From positions 1 through 39,893 of IMG/VR virus record IMGVR_UViG_3300025298_000118: a stretch of DNA of 39,893 nucleotides. The stretch is one strand, 5' to 3'. Origin of the DNA: a virus. Made by a program: the position numbers and the translations under genes. Shown one piece after another: positions 23,735 to 32,480 of the stretch; position 1 is the first letter of the stretch, and each line of letters starts with the position of its first letter. The notes beneath the pieces are model-generated. The model saw only the letters and a program-made list of their open reading frames with translations, was not told where the DNA came from and did not search any database.

Positions 23735-26700
23735 GTGAATCCCGAGTAGTAATCACGGCAGATGCCGCGCGCGCGGTGGCGGAGTTCCAGCGATTCCGTA
23801 CTCAGGCGGTCGGCGCGCTTGAACACGTTTCAAGTGCTGGCAGCAAGATCAATGGCATCCTCGGCACGATCGGCGTGAGCCTGTCGGTCGCTGCCTTCAC
23901 TGGGTGGATCAAGGGTGCCATCGATGCCACGGATGCGGCAAGCGACCTGTCGCAGAAGACAGGTATCGCTATTGAAGACTTGGCCGGCCTTGAGCTCGCT
24001 TTTCAGAAGGGCGGCATGGAGGCCGGCGACCTGGAAGGATCGATGGCAAAGCTGTCGAAGTCGATTGTCGACGGTAGCCCTGCGTTTGAAAAGCTCCATA
24101 TCGATGCAAAGAACCTGAATGGCTCGTTCAAGACCAACAAAGAAATGCTATACGAGCTGGCTGACCGGTTCGCTGGCATGGAAGATGGCGTTGAGAAGGC
24201 CGCCCTGGCGCAGGAAATTTTCGGGAAATCTGGCGCAGCCATGATCCCGATGCTGAATGAGGGCTCCAAAGGCCTGCGCGAGATGGACGAGTGGGCACAC
24301 AAGCTGGGTCTGTCCCTTAGCGAGGAAGCGGTCGACAAGGCAGGCCAGTTCAACGACACGCTTGACCTGCTCAAACAAGGAAGCCAGGGGGTGGCACGCG
24401 GCGTTGCGGCCGAACTTCTGCCGACATTGAATCGGCTGACCGGCCAGTTCTTGACCACGATGACCAGTGGCGATCGTCTCAAGAAGACAGCGGACTTTAT
24501 TGCTACGTCGCTCAAGCTGCTGTACTCCGTCGGCGTCGGCGTTGTCGAAGTCTTTTCAACGGTCGGAAAGACCCTTGGCGCCGCAGGCGCGCAACTGATT
24601 GCCATCATGCAGGGTGACTTTAAAACGGCGGCCGGCATTGGTCGCCAGTGGCAGCAGGATATCGGCAACGGCTGGAAGGAATCGCTGGCGTTGATCAAAG
24701 TCGCGTGGTCCGGCACCGGCGATGGTGCTGTTGAGGCGATGGCCAAGATCACCCGCGAATCGACCGTCGTTGGTACCAGTACTGCGACCGTCGCTGAAAA
24801 GGCGAAGAAGGCGGCAAAGGAGCTGGAAGATGAGGCCAAGGCCCTGGCAGAAGTGGCTGGCCTGACAGGCAGCTTCATCAAGGATTGGGAGCAGTTGAGC
24901 GCGCTGTACGGTAAAGGCAAGATATCGCTTGAACAGCTGACGAAGGCGCAGGCCGAACTGCTGGCCAAGCAGCCCGCAGTCAAAGCGGCGGTGGAGGCCG
25001 AGGCAGCGGAGCGGAAGGCGCTTGCCGAAGCTGTGGAGCAGACCGCCAAAGCCTACGACGTCGCTGCCAACGCCAAGGCCAAGGCGTTCGCTGGCCTGCA
25101 GGCGCAAAAAGACGAGAACGAACAGATCGGGCTGGGCGCGCTGGACCTGGCTGAACTCAATGCCGTGCGGCTGGAAAGCCAGGCGCTGCGCGCGGAAGAG
25201 AACGCGCAGATCGCTGAAGGGATCGACCTCACCGGCGCCATGTCGGAGCAATATCGCGCCGAGGCTGCCGCATTGCGTGAGCTCGCCAACGAACAACGCA
25301 GCGGCGCTCGCAAGAAGATTGCAGTTGATGAAGCCAAGGCTGCAGCTGACGAGTGGAAGCGGGCGGCTGACAACATTGACAAATCGTTGACCGACGCGCT
25401 GATGCGCGGTTTCGAGTCGGGTCAGTCGATCGCAAAGAACTTGATCGACACGATCAAGAACATGTTTAAGACCCTGGTTCTGCGGCCAGTGGTCTCCGCC
25501 GTGGTCAATCCGGTCGCGGGCACGCTCGGGGGTATGTTCGGCATGGCCGGGCCGGCCATGGCGGCCAGCGGCGGCCAAGGCATGGGTTGGATCTCCACCG
25601 GCAAGAACATCTACGATGCGATCACGTCGGGCTTTGCCGGTGTCGGCGCCTCGATGGGCGCAATGGTGTCAACGGTGGGGAACTTCTTCGGCTCTTCGAC
25701 AATATCCGCCTTCGGCGCCGGCATGGGGATGAGTGCATCCGAGGCGGCAGCTGCCTCCGCTGCGTACAACGGCGTGGGCATGGGCGGCCTTGGCTCGTCT
25801 GTCTCCGCTGGGTCCAGTGTGGGCGCAGCGGCTGGGGCGGCGGCGGGTATTGCGGGCGGCATATACGGCGGGCGGCTGGTATCCGGCGGTTACTCCGCAT
25901 TTGGCGGATCGGGCAACTCCACCGTCAATGCCGGCACGGCAATTGGTGCTGTGGTGGGTTCTATCGTTCCCGTCCTGGGCACAGCGGTTGGCGGGCTCGT
26001 TGGTGGCCTGGTTGGCGGAGCGGTGAATCGGCTGTTTGGCCACAAGCCCAAGGAAGTGACGGGGCAGGGCATTACGGGCCAGTTTGGGCCGGACGGGCTG
26101 ACGAATGGACAGACCTACGCTGACTGGTATCAAAAAGGTGGTCTGTTCCGCAGCAGCAAGCGCGGTCGCCAGGTCGGCATCATTGACAACGGTATGCAAA
26201 AGGCGCTGAGCGATGGGTTCTCTGCAATCAAGGCGGTCACTACCGATTTTGCGGCGACCCTCGGACTGTCCGCCGACCAGGTCACTGGCTATACGAAGTC
26301 GCTGAATCTGGCACTCACCAAGGACGAAGCCAAGAACAAGGAGCTGTTGGCGAAGTTGTTCACCGACATGGGCGACGAGCTTGCCTTGCGCCTGGTGCCA
26401 GGTATCGGGAGCTTCGCTGCGGAAGGCGAAAGTGCGAGTGCCACTTTGCAGCGCCTGGCCGGCAACTTCAAGGTTGTCGATGGTGTCTTGGCGACCTTTG
26501 GGATCACCTCCCAGGCGGCGTTTGGCGCCGTCGGCGTGGCGTCGTTGCAGGCGCGTGAAAGGCTGCTGTCGCTGGCCGGCGGTGCTGAGGCGCTGGCGAA
26601 CCAGACCTCGTTCTTTGCACAGAACTTCCTGTCGAAGGCGGAGCAGATTGCGCCGATGCAGAAGGCCCTCAACGAGCAGATGAATGCCCTGGGGCTCGGC

Positions 26701-27735
26701 GGCATCAAAACGAACGAACAGTTCAAACAAGCCGTGCTGGGACTGGCCAGCTCCGGCGCGCTGGCCACGGAGTCTGGCGCGAAAACCTACGCAACCTTGA
26801 TGCAGTTGGCGCCAGCGTTCAAAGCCGTGACCGATGCCGCCAACGACATGCTGGTCGAGCGCGCGGACCTGCAGAAGCAGTTGGATGAATTGACGATGAC
26901 CTCGGCTGAGCAGCTTGCCAAGCAGCGTAACGCATTCGATGAGAGTAACCGCGCGCTGTTTGACCAGGTGCAGGCGGCGAAGGATGCCAGGGCAGCACAG
27001 GATGCAGCCAAGAGCAGCCTGGGAGATTTCATCGGGCAGATGAAGTCGTTCAAGGAAACTGCGCGCGGTCTGAATGGCAGCCTGGCGCTGAGCAGCTTGT
27101 CACTCTTGACACCGGAGCAGCAGTACGCCGAGGCGCGCCGCCAGTTCGAACGCACGCGCCAACTGGCCGCTGCCGGCGATGTGACCGCACAGGGCAACCT
27201 TGGAGAAGTTGAGCAGGCATTCCTGGAACTGTCGCAGCGGATCAACGGCGGTGATGCACAGTATTCGTCCGACCTGGCGACCGTGATGCGCACGAACGAA
27301 GAACTGGCGCAGTGGGCGGGAGATTCGGCCAATGTCGCCCAGGCGAGCCTCGATGTCCTCAATAGCTCCGATGCAACGCTGGCGGACATCAATGCGACGT
27401 TGACGCGTCTTGCGCAGGGCGTGCAGCGTCAGCCTGCCGCCGCGCCCGGCGACGTCCCCGGCCTGGTTCGTTCTTTCGCGATCGATTACGCCGAATTTGG
27501 CGCCGGCAATACGACTGCGCTCGTGGAGGAAATCAAGGCGCTCAGGGCGTCGAACGACGCAATGACAAAGGAACTAAAGGGTCTTCGTGCTGATCAGACG
27601 AAGCAGACTGGCGACCTGATCACCGCCGGCGCCGGCGCCGCGCAACGCGCCGCTGAAACCGTCGTGGATGGCGTGAGGGACGCTGTGACCGAGGCCGCGT
27701 ACGTCGAGGTTCATTCGAGGAGGGCGGTATCCTGA
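23731..27735 (+). CDS. Tail tape measure protein
   Basis: A 1334-aa protein that sets tail length and helps DNA passage. N-terminal residues 1-~220 are the phage_tape-measure domain ('GIAIEDLAGLELAFQKGGM', 'LAQEIFGKSGAAMIPMLNEG'). Long helical and coiled-coil stretches follow (~350-560). A Gly/Ala-rich hydrophobic region (~590-770, with likely membrane-inserting segments such as 'GTAVGGLVGGLVGGAV') is next. The C-terminal part is again helical (~1030-1330). By the usual ~0.15 nm per residue it suggests a tail of about 200 nm. It begins as ATGA and ends overlapping the next start. Confidence 0.96.
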   Translation: MSESRVVITADAARAVAEFQRFRTQAVGALEHVSSAGSKINGILGTIGVSLSVAAFTGWIKGAIDATDAASDLSQKTGIAIEDLAGLELAFQKGGMEAGDLEGSMAKLSKSIVDGSPAFEKLHIDAKNLNGSFKTNKEMLYELADRFAGMEDGVEKAALAQEIFGKSGAAMIPMLNEGSKGLREMDEWAHKLGLSLSEEAVDKAGQFNDTLDLLKQGSQGVARGVAAELLPTLNRLTGQFLTTMTSGDRLKKTADFIATSLKLLYSVGVGVVEVFSTVGKTLGAAGAQLIAIMQGDFKTAAGIGRQWQQDIGNGWKESLALIKVAWSGTGDGAVEAMAKITRESTVVGTSTATVAEKAKKAAKELEDEAKALAEVAGLTGSFIKDWEQLSALYGKGKISLEQLTKAQAELLAKQPAVKAAVEAEAAERKALAEAVEQTAKAYDVAANAKAKAFAGLQAQKDENEQIGLGALDLAELNAVRLESQALRAEENAQIAEGIDLTGAMSEQYRAEAAALRELANEQRSGARKKIAVDEAKAAADEWKRAADNIDKSLTDALMRGFESGQSIAKNLIDTIKNMFKTLVLRPVVSAVVNPVAGTLGGMFGMAGPAMAASGGQGMGWISTGKNIYDAITSGFAGVGASMGAMVSTVGNFFGSSTISAFGAGMGMSASEAAAASAAYNGVGMGGLGSSVSAGSSVGAAAGAAAGIAGGIYGGRLVSGGYSAFGGSGNSTVNAGTAIGAVVGSIVPVLGTAVGGLVGGLVGGAVNRLFGHKPKEVTGQGITGQFGPDGLTNGQTYADWYQKGGLFRSSKRGRQVGIIDNGMQKALSDGFSAIKAVTTDFAATLGLSADQVTGYTKSLNLALTKDEAKNKELLAKLFTDMGDELALRLVPGIGSFAAEGESASATLQRLAGNFKVVDGVLATFGITSQAAFGAVGVASLQARERLLSLAGGAEALANQTSFFAQNFLSKAEQIAPMQKALNEQMNALGLGGIKTNEQFKQAVLGLASSGALATESGAKTYATLMQLAPAFKAVTDAANDMLVERADLQKQLDELTMTSAEQLAKQRNAFDESNRALFDQVQAAKDARAAQDAAKSSLGDFIGQMKSFKETARGLNGSLALSSLSLLTPEQQYAEARRQFERTRQLAAAGDVTAQGNLGEVEQAFLELSQRINGGDAQYSSDLATVMRTNEELAQWAGDSANVAQASLDVLNSSDATLADINATLTRLAQGVQRQPAAAPGDVPGLVRSFAIDYAEFGAGNTTALVEEIKALRASNDAMTKELKGLRADQTKQTGDLITAGAGAAQRAAETVVDGVRDAVTEAAYVEVHSRRAVS

Positions 27736-29195
27736 TAAACGATGCACAATTTACCTCCTGGTTGCAGGATTCGGGGGCGCAGCGCGTGACGCTGTTCGAA
27801 GTCGGCGTCAAAAGTACCGGCGTCGATATGACTCGCTTCCTGTCCAACAAGATCTATATCGGATCGGCCAATACGCCATATCAGGCGGTGGTAGCTGGCG
27901 GGCTGAGGGTGACCGAGTCGATCTCGATGGACGCCTCTGCCAGCCTGTCCGCAGGCGACATCGAGATCTATAACGCCGACGGATCGCGCGATGCCTGGCT
28001 GGACGACATCTGGGTGAACCAGCCAGTCAACGCGTTCGTGGGCGACGTGCGCTGGGACAGGGCGGATTTTCGCCAGGTGTTTAGCGGCGTCATCGTCGAC
28101 ATCGCTTGCAAGTCGCGGGACCGCCTGAGCCTGCGCCTGGTAAACAAGCTGGAGCGCTTGAATACGCCGGTGACGGATTCGAAGATTGGGGGCAACGCTG
28201 CCAATCCCGATGCCCTGGTACCAGTGCTCTTGGGCGAGTGCCACAACATCAGCCCGGTACCGACAAATCCGGGCACATTGGAATATGCCTTCGGCAATGG
28301 TGCGAACGAGGCGGTTGCCGAAGTGCGGACGGAGGGTAAGCCGCGCGCAGCGGTGAGCGTGACGACCAGTACTGGCCGCCTGGTCTTTAACGAAGCGGTC
28401 GGCCCGGGCGCGGTCACATGCGATGCCCAGGGGGCGAAATTCAACGGCAGCTACGTCAATACGATCGGCCAGCTGGTGCAGTACCTGGTCACCCAGCGCG
28501 GCAAGGCGACGACCAGGTTCAGTGCGGCCGACCTGGATGCGGTCCAGCTTGCTGCCTTCGAGGCCGCCAATCCGCAGCCGGTCGGCCTGTACCTGGCCGA
28601 GCGCACCAACGTGCTGCTGGCATGCCAGCAGCTGGCCACCAGCGTCGGCGCCCAACTGGTACCGTCGATGACCGGCAAGCTGCGCCTGATCCAGTTCGCA
28701 ATCCCGGCGGTGGCCACGGCCGAGATCCGGCCATCGCAGCAGCTGGATCGCAGCATTACGATCGTCAAGCGCACGGAAGTTGTGGCGGCGATCAAGATTG
28801 GTTACTGCCGCAACTGGACGCCGCAAGGCAAGCTGCAAACGTCCTTGCCAGACGCGCACAAGGCGCTGTATGCGCAGGAATGGCTGTCGGTGACCGCTGT
28901 CGATGCCGGCGTGCTGGCCACGTACAAGCTCGATGCCGAGCCCGTCCAGATCGATACCTGCCTGCTGCGCAAGGTTGACGCGCAGGCTGAGGCGAATCGT
29001 CGCCTGGCGATCGCCAAGGTGCCGCGCACGACGTTCCGCTTCGAGGCGACGCCGGCGCAGCTGCTGCTCGAGCTGGGGCAGGCAGTAAAACTATTCAGCA
29101 ATCGCTTCGGCCTGGCCGCAGGCAAGGTTGGCTTGCTCACTTCGCGCACGGCCGACTGGGACACGCTTCGCTCCACGTTGGAGGTAACCATCTGA
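27732..29195 (+). CDS. Distal tail / hub-like protein
   Basis: A protein of ~487 aa directly after the tape measure. An in-frame CTG at 27732 behind AGGAGGG (27718-27724) is the best start (M-I-N-D-A-Q-F...); the first TTG in frame (27762) would lose 10 residues and has no good site. The CTG also overlaps the tape measure stop (CTGA), like the ATGA couplings elsewhere. Residues ~35-130 are a beta-rich domain ('TESISMDASASLSAGDIEIYNADGS'). Residues ~290-470 ('NVLLACQQLATSVGAQLVPSMTGKLRLIQF') fit the gp27/hub-like tail proteins that form the tip of the tube. The specific family is not certain. Confidence 0.8.
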   Translation: MINDAQFTSWLQDSGAQRVTLFEVGVKSTGVDMTRFLSNKIYIGSANTPYQAVVAGGLRVTESISMDASASLSAGDIEIYNADGSRDAWLDDIWVNQPVNAFVGDVRWDRADFRQVFSGVIVDIACKSRDRLSLRLVNKLERLNTPVTDSKIGGNAANPDALVPVLLGECHNISPVPTNPGTLEYAFGNGANEAVAEVRTEGKPRAAVSVTTSTGRLVFNEAVGPGAVTCDAQGAKFNGSYVNTIGQLVQYLVTQRGKATTRFSAADLDAVQLAAFEAANPQPVGLYLAERTNVLLACQQLATSVGAQLVPSMTGKLRLIQFAIPAVATAEIRPSQQLDRSITIVKRTEVVAAIKIGYCRNWTPQGKLQTSLPDAHKALYAQEWLSVTAVDAGVLATYKLDAEPVQIDTCLLRKVDAQAEANRRLAIAKVPRTTFRFEATPAQLLLELGQAVKLFSNRFGLAAGKVGLLTSRTADWDTLRSTLEVTI

Positions 29196-30739
29196 TGGCG
29201 ACATTCGTCAACGACCGTACGGTACTGATTCTGGCGGCGAATCCGCGCTACACGCCACCGAGCGACCGCGGCATGTTCCTGGCGCCTTCGGCCGCAGTGT
29301 TCAAGGTGGCAGCAGACGGCTTGAGTACCTCGCCCGCATCATTCACCTTCAAGGCCAATTTGCTGAACATGTCGGGCACCGTGGCATTTACCTGCAGCGC
29401 CGGAATCACGCCATCCGTGAACGGCAATGAGGTGACGGTCACGTACGCGAACTTCGCGGCCGTCTCCGGCACGATCACTGCAACGCTCACGGTCGACGGC
29501 GTGCAGTACACCCAAACGGCAACGCTGGCCAAGGTGGCGGACGGATCGAATGGCGCTGCCGGTGCGGCAGGTGCGCGGGGCAATGTCGACATCGCGGCAG
29601 TGACCACATCCAGCATCTGGTCGGACGGCGAGGCAAACGCAGCGCTGCAGGCGGCGGGCTACGGCGCAGCGCGGACGCGCGACATGGTCACCCTGTACAA
29701 GGCCGATCGCACCTTCAGCGTTCAAAAGATGTACAACGGCAGCGTGTGGGTGACCGTCGATTACGTCTATAACGGCAACATGTTCATCAAGGGATCGATC
29801 CTGCCGGAGGCCATCGATACACGCAATTTGACGGTCAAGGATGCGGCGGGCAATGTGATCCTGGGCGCCGGTACGAATCTCGATAAGTCACGCATCAACG
29901 CCAATTTCGGTTCAAACCTGATGTACAACGGCGACTTTAGTTGCGGCCTCGATGGGTGGAGTTTTGCTGCGTCAACTGGGCCTGCTGTCAACCAGATGGG
30001 GATCAATCTCAATGATGACTGGTGGCTGTCGTTGGCGCAGAACCAGCCGGGCGCCAAAGTATTTTGGGCAAGCCAGACCGACGGCTATCGCAATAGCTCG
30101 ATCAATGATGCAACGCACTACTTCGACTTCTGCAGCCTCAAAGTGCCGGTCGAGGCAGGGAAGAACTACATCGTCAGCGCGATTACTGGCGCGCATCGTT
30201 GTGCTGTGAATGTCTTCATGTATTTCTACAACAGCGCCGATCAGTTACTTGGCGCCTCAACGGGGGCAGGGAACACGTCGGGTGCCTGGGCAAATGCAAA
30301 CGAATATAGCGGAGGGAAGGCGCTGGCCGGTTACAAGCGCATATACAGTCCAGGCGTTGCCCCTGCTGGAGCTGCGTATTGCCGGGTGATACTGCGGAAG
30401 TTCGCAACGGTGACAGGGTGGAATGACTCTTACATGTTCGTGGGCCGGGTAATGATCGAAGAAGCATCTGCAGGCGTTACAACGCCTGGCATATGGTCGA
30501 TAGGGCAGTCGGTTGCGCCAATCACACCAGGGAACGTCTCGACCTATATCGCGGGCGCTGCAATCGGCCTTGCGCAGATCAATACGGCGAGCATTGGAAG
30601 TCTCTCCGCGCTGAGCGCCACGATTGGAACGTTGCGCACCGCAACGTGGGGCGGGCGCATGGAAATCGAGAACAACCAGCAGCGGATCTACGACGAGGGT
30701 AATAACCTGGTTGTTCAAATCGGTCGCCTGGATCCGTAG
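29195..30739 (+). CDS. Tail tip / fibre protein
   Basis: A 514-aa tail protein. Residues ~60-105 are an Ig-like or bacterial cadherin-like beta domain ('VAFTCSAGITPSVNGNEVTVTYANF'). A short collagen-like repeat follows (~122-132, SNGAAGAAGARG). Then comes a carbohydrate-binding-like domain (~240-420, 'NLMYNGDFSCGLDGWSF' is the usual opening of CBM_4_9-type modules). The C-terminus has the DUF1983-like stalk ('LAQINTASIGSLSALSATIGTLRT'). It would be displayed at the tail tip and bind the cell surface. There is no classical gpJ in this phage, so this protein and the next ones share that role. Confidence 0.82.
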   Translation: MATFVNDRTVLILAANPRYTPPSDRGMFLAPSAAVFKVAADGLSTSPASFTFKANLLNMSGTVAFTCSAGITPSVNGNEVTVTYANFAAVSGTITATLTVDGVQYTQTATLAKVADGSNGAAGAAGARGNVDIAAVTTSSIWSDGEANAALQAAGYGAARTRDMVTLYKADRTFSVQKMYNGSVWVTVDYVYNGNMFIKGSILPEAIDTRNLTVKDAAGNVILGAGTNLDKSRINANFGSNLMYNGDFSCGLDGWSFAASTGPAVNQMGINLNDDWWLSLAQNQPGAKVFWASQTDGYRNSSINDATHYFDFCSLKVPVEAGKNYIVSAITGAHRCAVNVFMYFYNSADQLLGASTGAGNTSGAWANANEYSGGKALAGYKRIYSPGVAPAGAAYCRVILRKFATVTGWNDSYMFVGRVMIEEASAGVTTPGIWSIGQSVAPITPGNVSTYIAGAAIGLAQINTASIGSLSALSATIGTLRTATWGGRMEIENNQQRIYDEGNNLVVQIGRLDP

Positions 30740-30750
30740 GAACCCAATTT

Positions 30751-31047
30751 ATGACATACGGAATCAAGACGGTCAGGAACGGCAAAAGCGTCCTCAGCCC
30801 TGACGGTGAGGGTGGCGTGTTTATTGAGCTGGTGACGTTCGGAACGACGTACATGCGGCGCACGTTCACAGACCTGGGAACGCTGAATATCTTCTACTTC
30901 GTGCCTGGCGGCGGGTACCACGAGATCGTCGTGGGGCGGGATGTCAATGGAAATCCCTTCATTGAAGCGCAAGGCTATCCAATGCCCGCTTGGGGCAGTT
31001 GGCCCGCTGGGTCATTCGATACTGTCGTGGGGGTGTTTGCGCGATGA
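30751..31047 (+). CDS. Small tail-associated protein (98 aa)
   Basis: A 98-aa beta-rich protein between two tail genes. No family is recognised. Segments 'GGVFIELVTFGTTYMRRTFTDLG' and 'GGGYHEIVVGRDVNGNPFIEAQG' suggest a small beta-sandwich that could cap a fibre. Its stop overlaps the next start (ATGA at 31044), so it is cotranslated with the 255-aa protein. Confidence 0.65.
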   Translation: MTYGIKTVRNGKSVLSPDGEGGVFIELVTFGTTYMRRTFTDLGTLNIFYFVPGGGYHEIVVGRDVNGNPFIEAQGYPMPAWGSWPAGSFDTVVGVFAR

Positions 31048-31811
31048 GCGACTTTGGAGTCCGATTCAACACGGCCGCTGGTTACCGCCAGATCGACACT
31101 AAGCACATTGTCCCTCAGCTAATCGGGCGCTTTGACATGGCGAATTATTCCTATGTCGATGTGACCGAAGAACTGGGCGCTCAACCAGGCTGGATTATGC
31201 GCTTGTACGATTTCCAAGCGCCTGCATCGATTTTGTCCCGGAAGTACATGATGTTTCACTCGATCCCTTCGGGTGGACAAGAGGTCTATTCCGATGGGTT
31301 CAAAGTGATGTACAAGCACGGTGCATCATTCTCGGCGCCAGTGCTGTACTTTTTTGCACTGGACTTCGTGACGAAGTCCGGCGCCTCCTGGGGCATCAGG
31401 GTCATGCGGCCGGACGGGAGCGTGACCTATGACAGCGGGAACGGGCACCTCAATCTTTCGTATATCTACAGCGGCCGCAGTGTGAACGTCGACCACGATG
31501 ATACTGCTCACGCAAGCATGGGGATCGTCACCAGTATCGGCGCACCGGCTAAAGGGATGCCATCGGCGCCAGCAATCTGTCCGCCATTCTTTACAAGGGT
31601 TACCTCCTTTGGCCGCAGGCTTCAAGGTACCGGCGAAGACACTTGCAGCTTGTTCTATCGCTCGTATGGGGGATCCCTGCAAGCGGTGATGCTGCGAACC
31701 GAGTATCGGTACACCAATGATGAAGTGCCAGACAATAGTTTCAGCAATTTCTACGTGTCGAAAGCGACTAACTTAACGATTTTTCTGATTGATCGTTCGA
31801 TTTACGACTGA
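31044..31811 (+). CDS. Hypothetical tail protein (255 aa)
   Basis: A 255-aa protein with mixed beta composition and no clear signature. The start at ATG 31044 was chosen over an upstream in-frame start because it overlaps the previous stop as ATGA. Aromatic and glycine-rich segments ('SDGFKVMYKHGASFSAPVLYFFALDF', 'SCSLFYRSYGGSLQ'-like) are typical of fibre-tip proteins. By position it belongs to the adhesion complex. Confidence 0.62.
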   Translation: MSDFGVRFNTAAGYRQIDTKHIVPQLIGRFDMANYSYVDVTEELGAQPGWIMRLYDFQAPASILSRKYMMFHSIPSGGQEVYSDGFKVMYKHGASFSAPVLYFFALDFVTKSGASWGIRVMRPDGSVTYDSGNGHLNLSYIYSGRSVNVDHDDTAHASMGIVTSIGAPAKGMPSAPAICPPFFTRVTSFGRRLQGTGEDTCSLFYRSYGGSLQAVMLRTEYRYTNDEVPDNSFSNFYVSKATNLTIFLIDRSIYD

Positions 31812-31820
31812 AAGGGGCAA

Positions 31821-32480
31821 ATGCCAGTTCTCAAGGAAATTCAGGCGCCAAACGGCGTCAGCGTCACGTATCACATTTTGAGCAACGCCAGCATCGACAT
31901 GCAGCTTGGCACAATCAGGCTGTATGTCCGCAGCTATCCGAATGAAGAAGCATCCTTGCAAGGCAAGCCGCATGCCTGCGCGTTCAACGATCTGTCGTTT
32001 CCATTGAGCGCAATCGCACTGACCGAAGACGGTCTGGTCACCGCGCTTGAACGTGCACTGATCGGCCAGGATGGCGATGCCAGTGCGAACCTGTTTCGTG
32101 GGGGCGTCCTGGTCGAAGACCGTAACGGTACGCTGCAGGTGGCGAAGGATCGGGCGTGGTCAGCGATCAAAGCCGCGCGCGCTGTTGCCGAGCAGGGCAA
32201 TTTCATTTACGACGACGGCAGCTATCAGGCCGACATTATGCGCATTAATGGCGCCGTCCAGCTGGCCACGCTCGCAAAGTCCAGTGGCGCCGCATACAGC
32301 GAAACCTGGACGCTGACGGACAATACGACGCGACAGCTTAACGCTGACCAGGTGATCGGGTTGGGTATTGCGCTCGGACAGTACGTGTCAAGCCAGTACG
32401 CTACTGGCCGCGCGCTGCGCGTGGCGATCAACGAGGCTGCGACGATTGAAGCGGTGAACGCGATCAGGTGGCCAGCATGA
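31821..32480 (+). CDS. Tail fibre assembly-like protein (DUF4376)
   Basis: A 219-aa protein. The C-terminal region (~105-217, 'AKDRAWSAIKAARAVAEQGNFIYDDGSYQADIMRINGAVQLA...WTLTDNTTRQLNADQVIGLGIALGQYVSSQY') is a DUF4376 domain, common in fibre and tail-assembly proteins. The N-terminal ~90 residues are beta-rich. The ATG at 31821 follows AAAGGGG. The stop overlaps the next start (ATGA at 32477). Confidence 0.8.
   Translation: MPVLKEIQAPNGVSVTYHILSNASIDMQLGTIRLYVRSYPNEEASLQGKPHACAFNDLSFPLSAIALTEDGLVTALERALIGQDGDASANLFRGGVLVEDRNGTLQVAKDRAWSAIKAARAVAEQGNFIYDDGSYQADIMRINGAVQLATLAKSSGAAYSETWTLTDNTTRQLNADQVIGLGIALGQYVSSQYATGRALRVAINEAATIEAVNAIRWPA

Noticed and set aside
21936-23756. Minus-strand frame of 606 codons opposite the tail tube and chaperone genes
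   Set aside because: Same reason: opposite strand of several tightly coupled known genes, with Arg/Gly/Ala-rich meaningless sequence.
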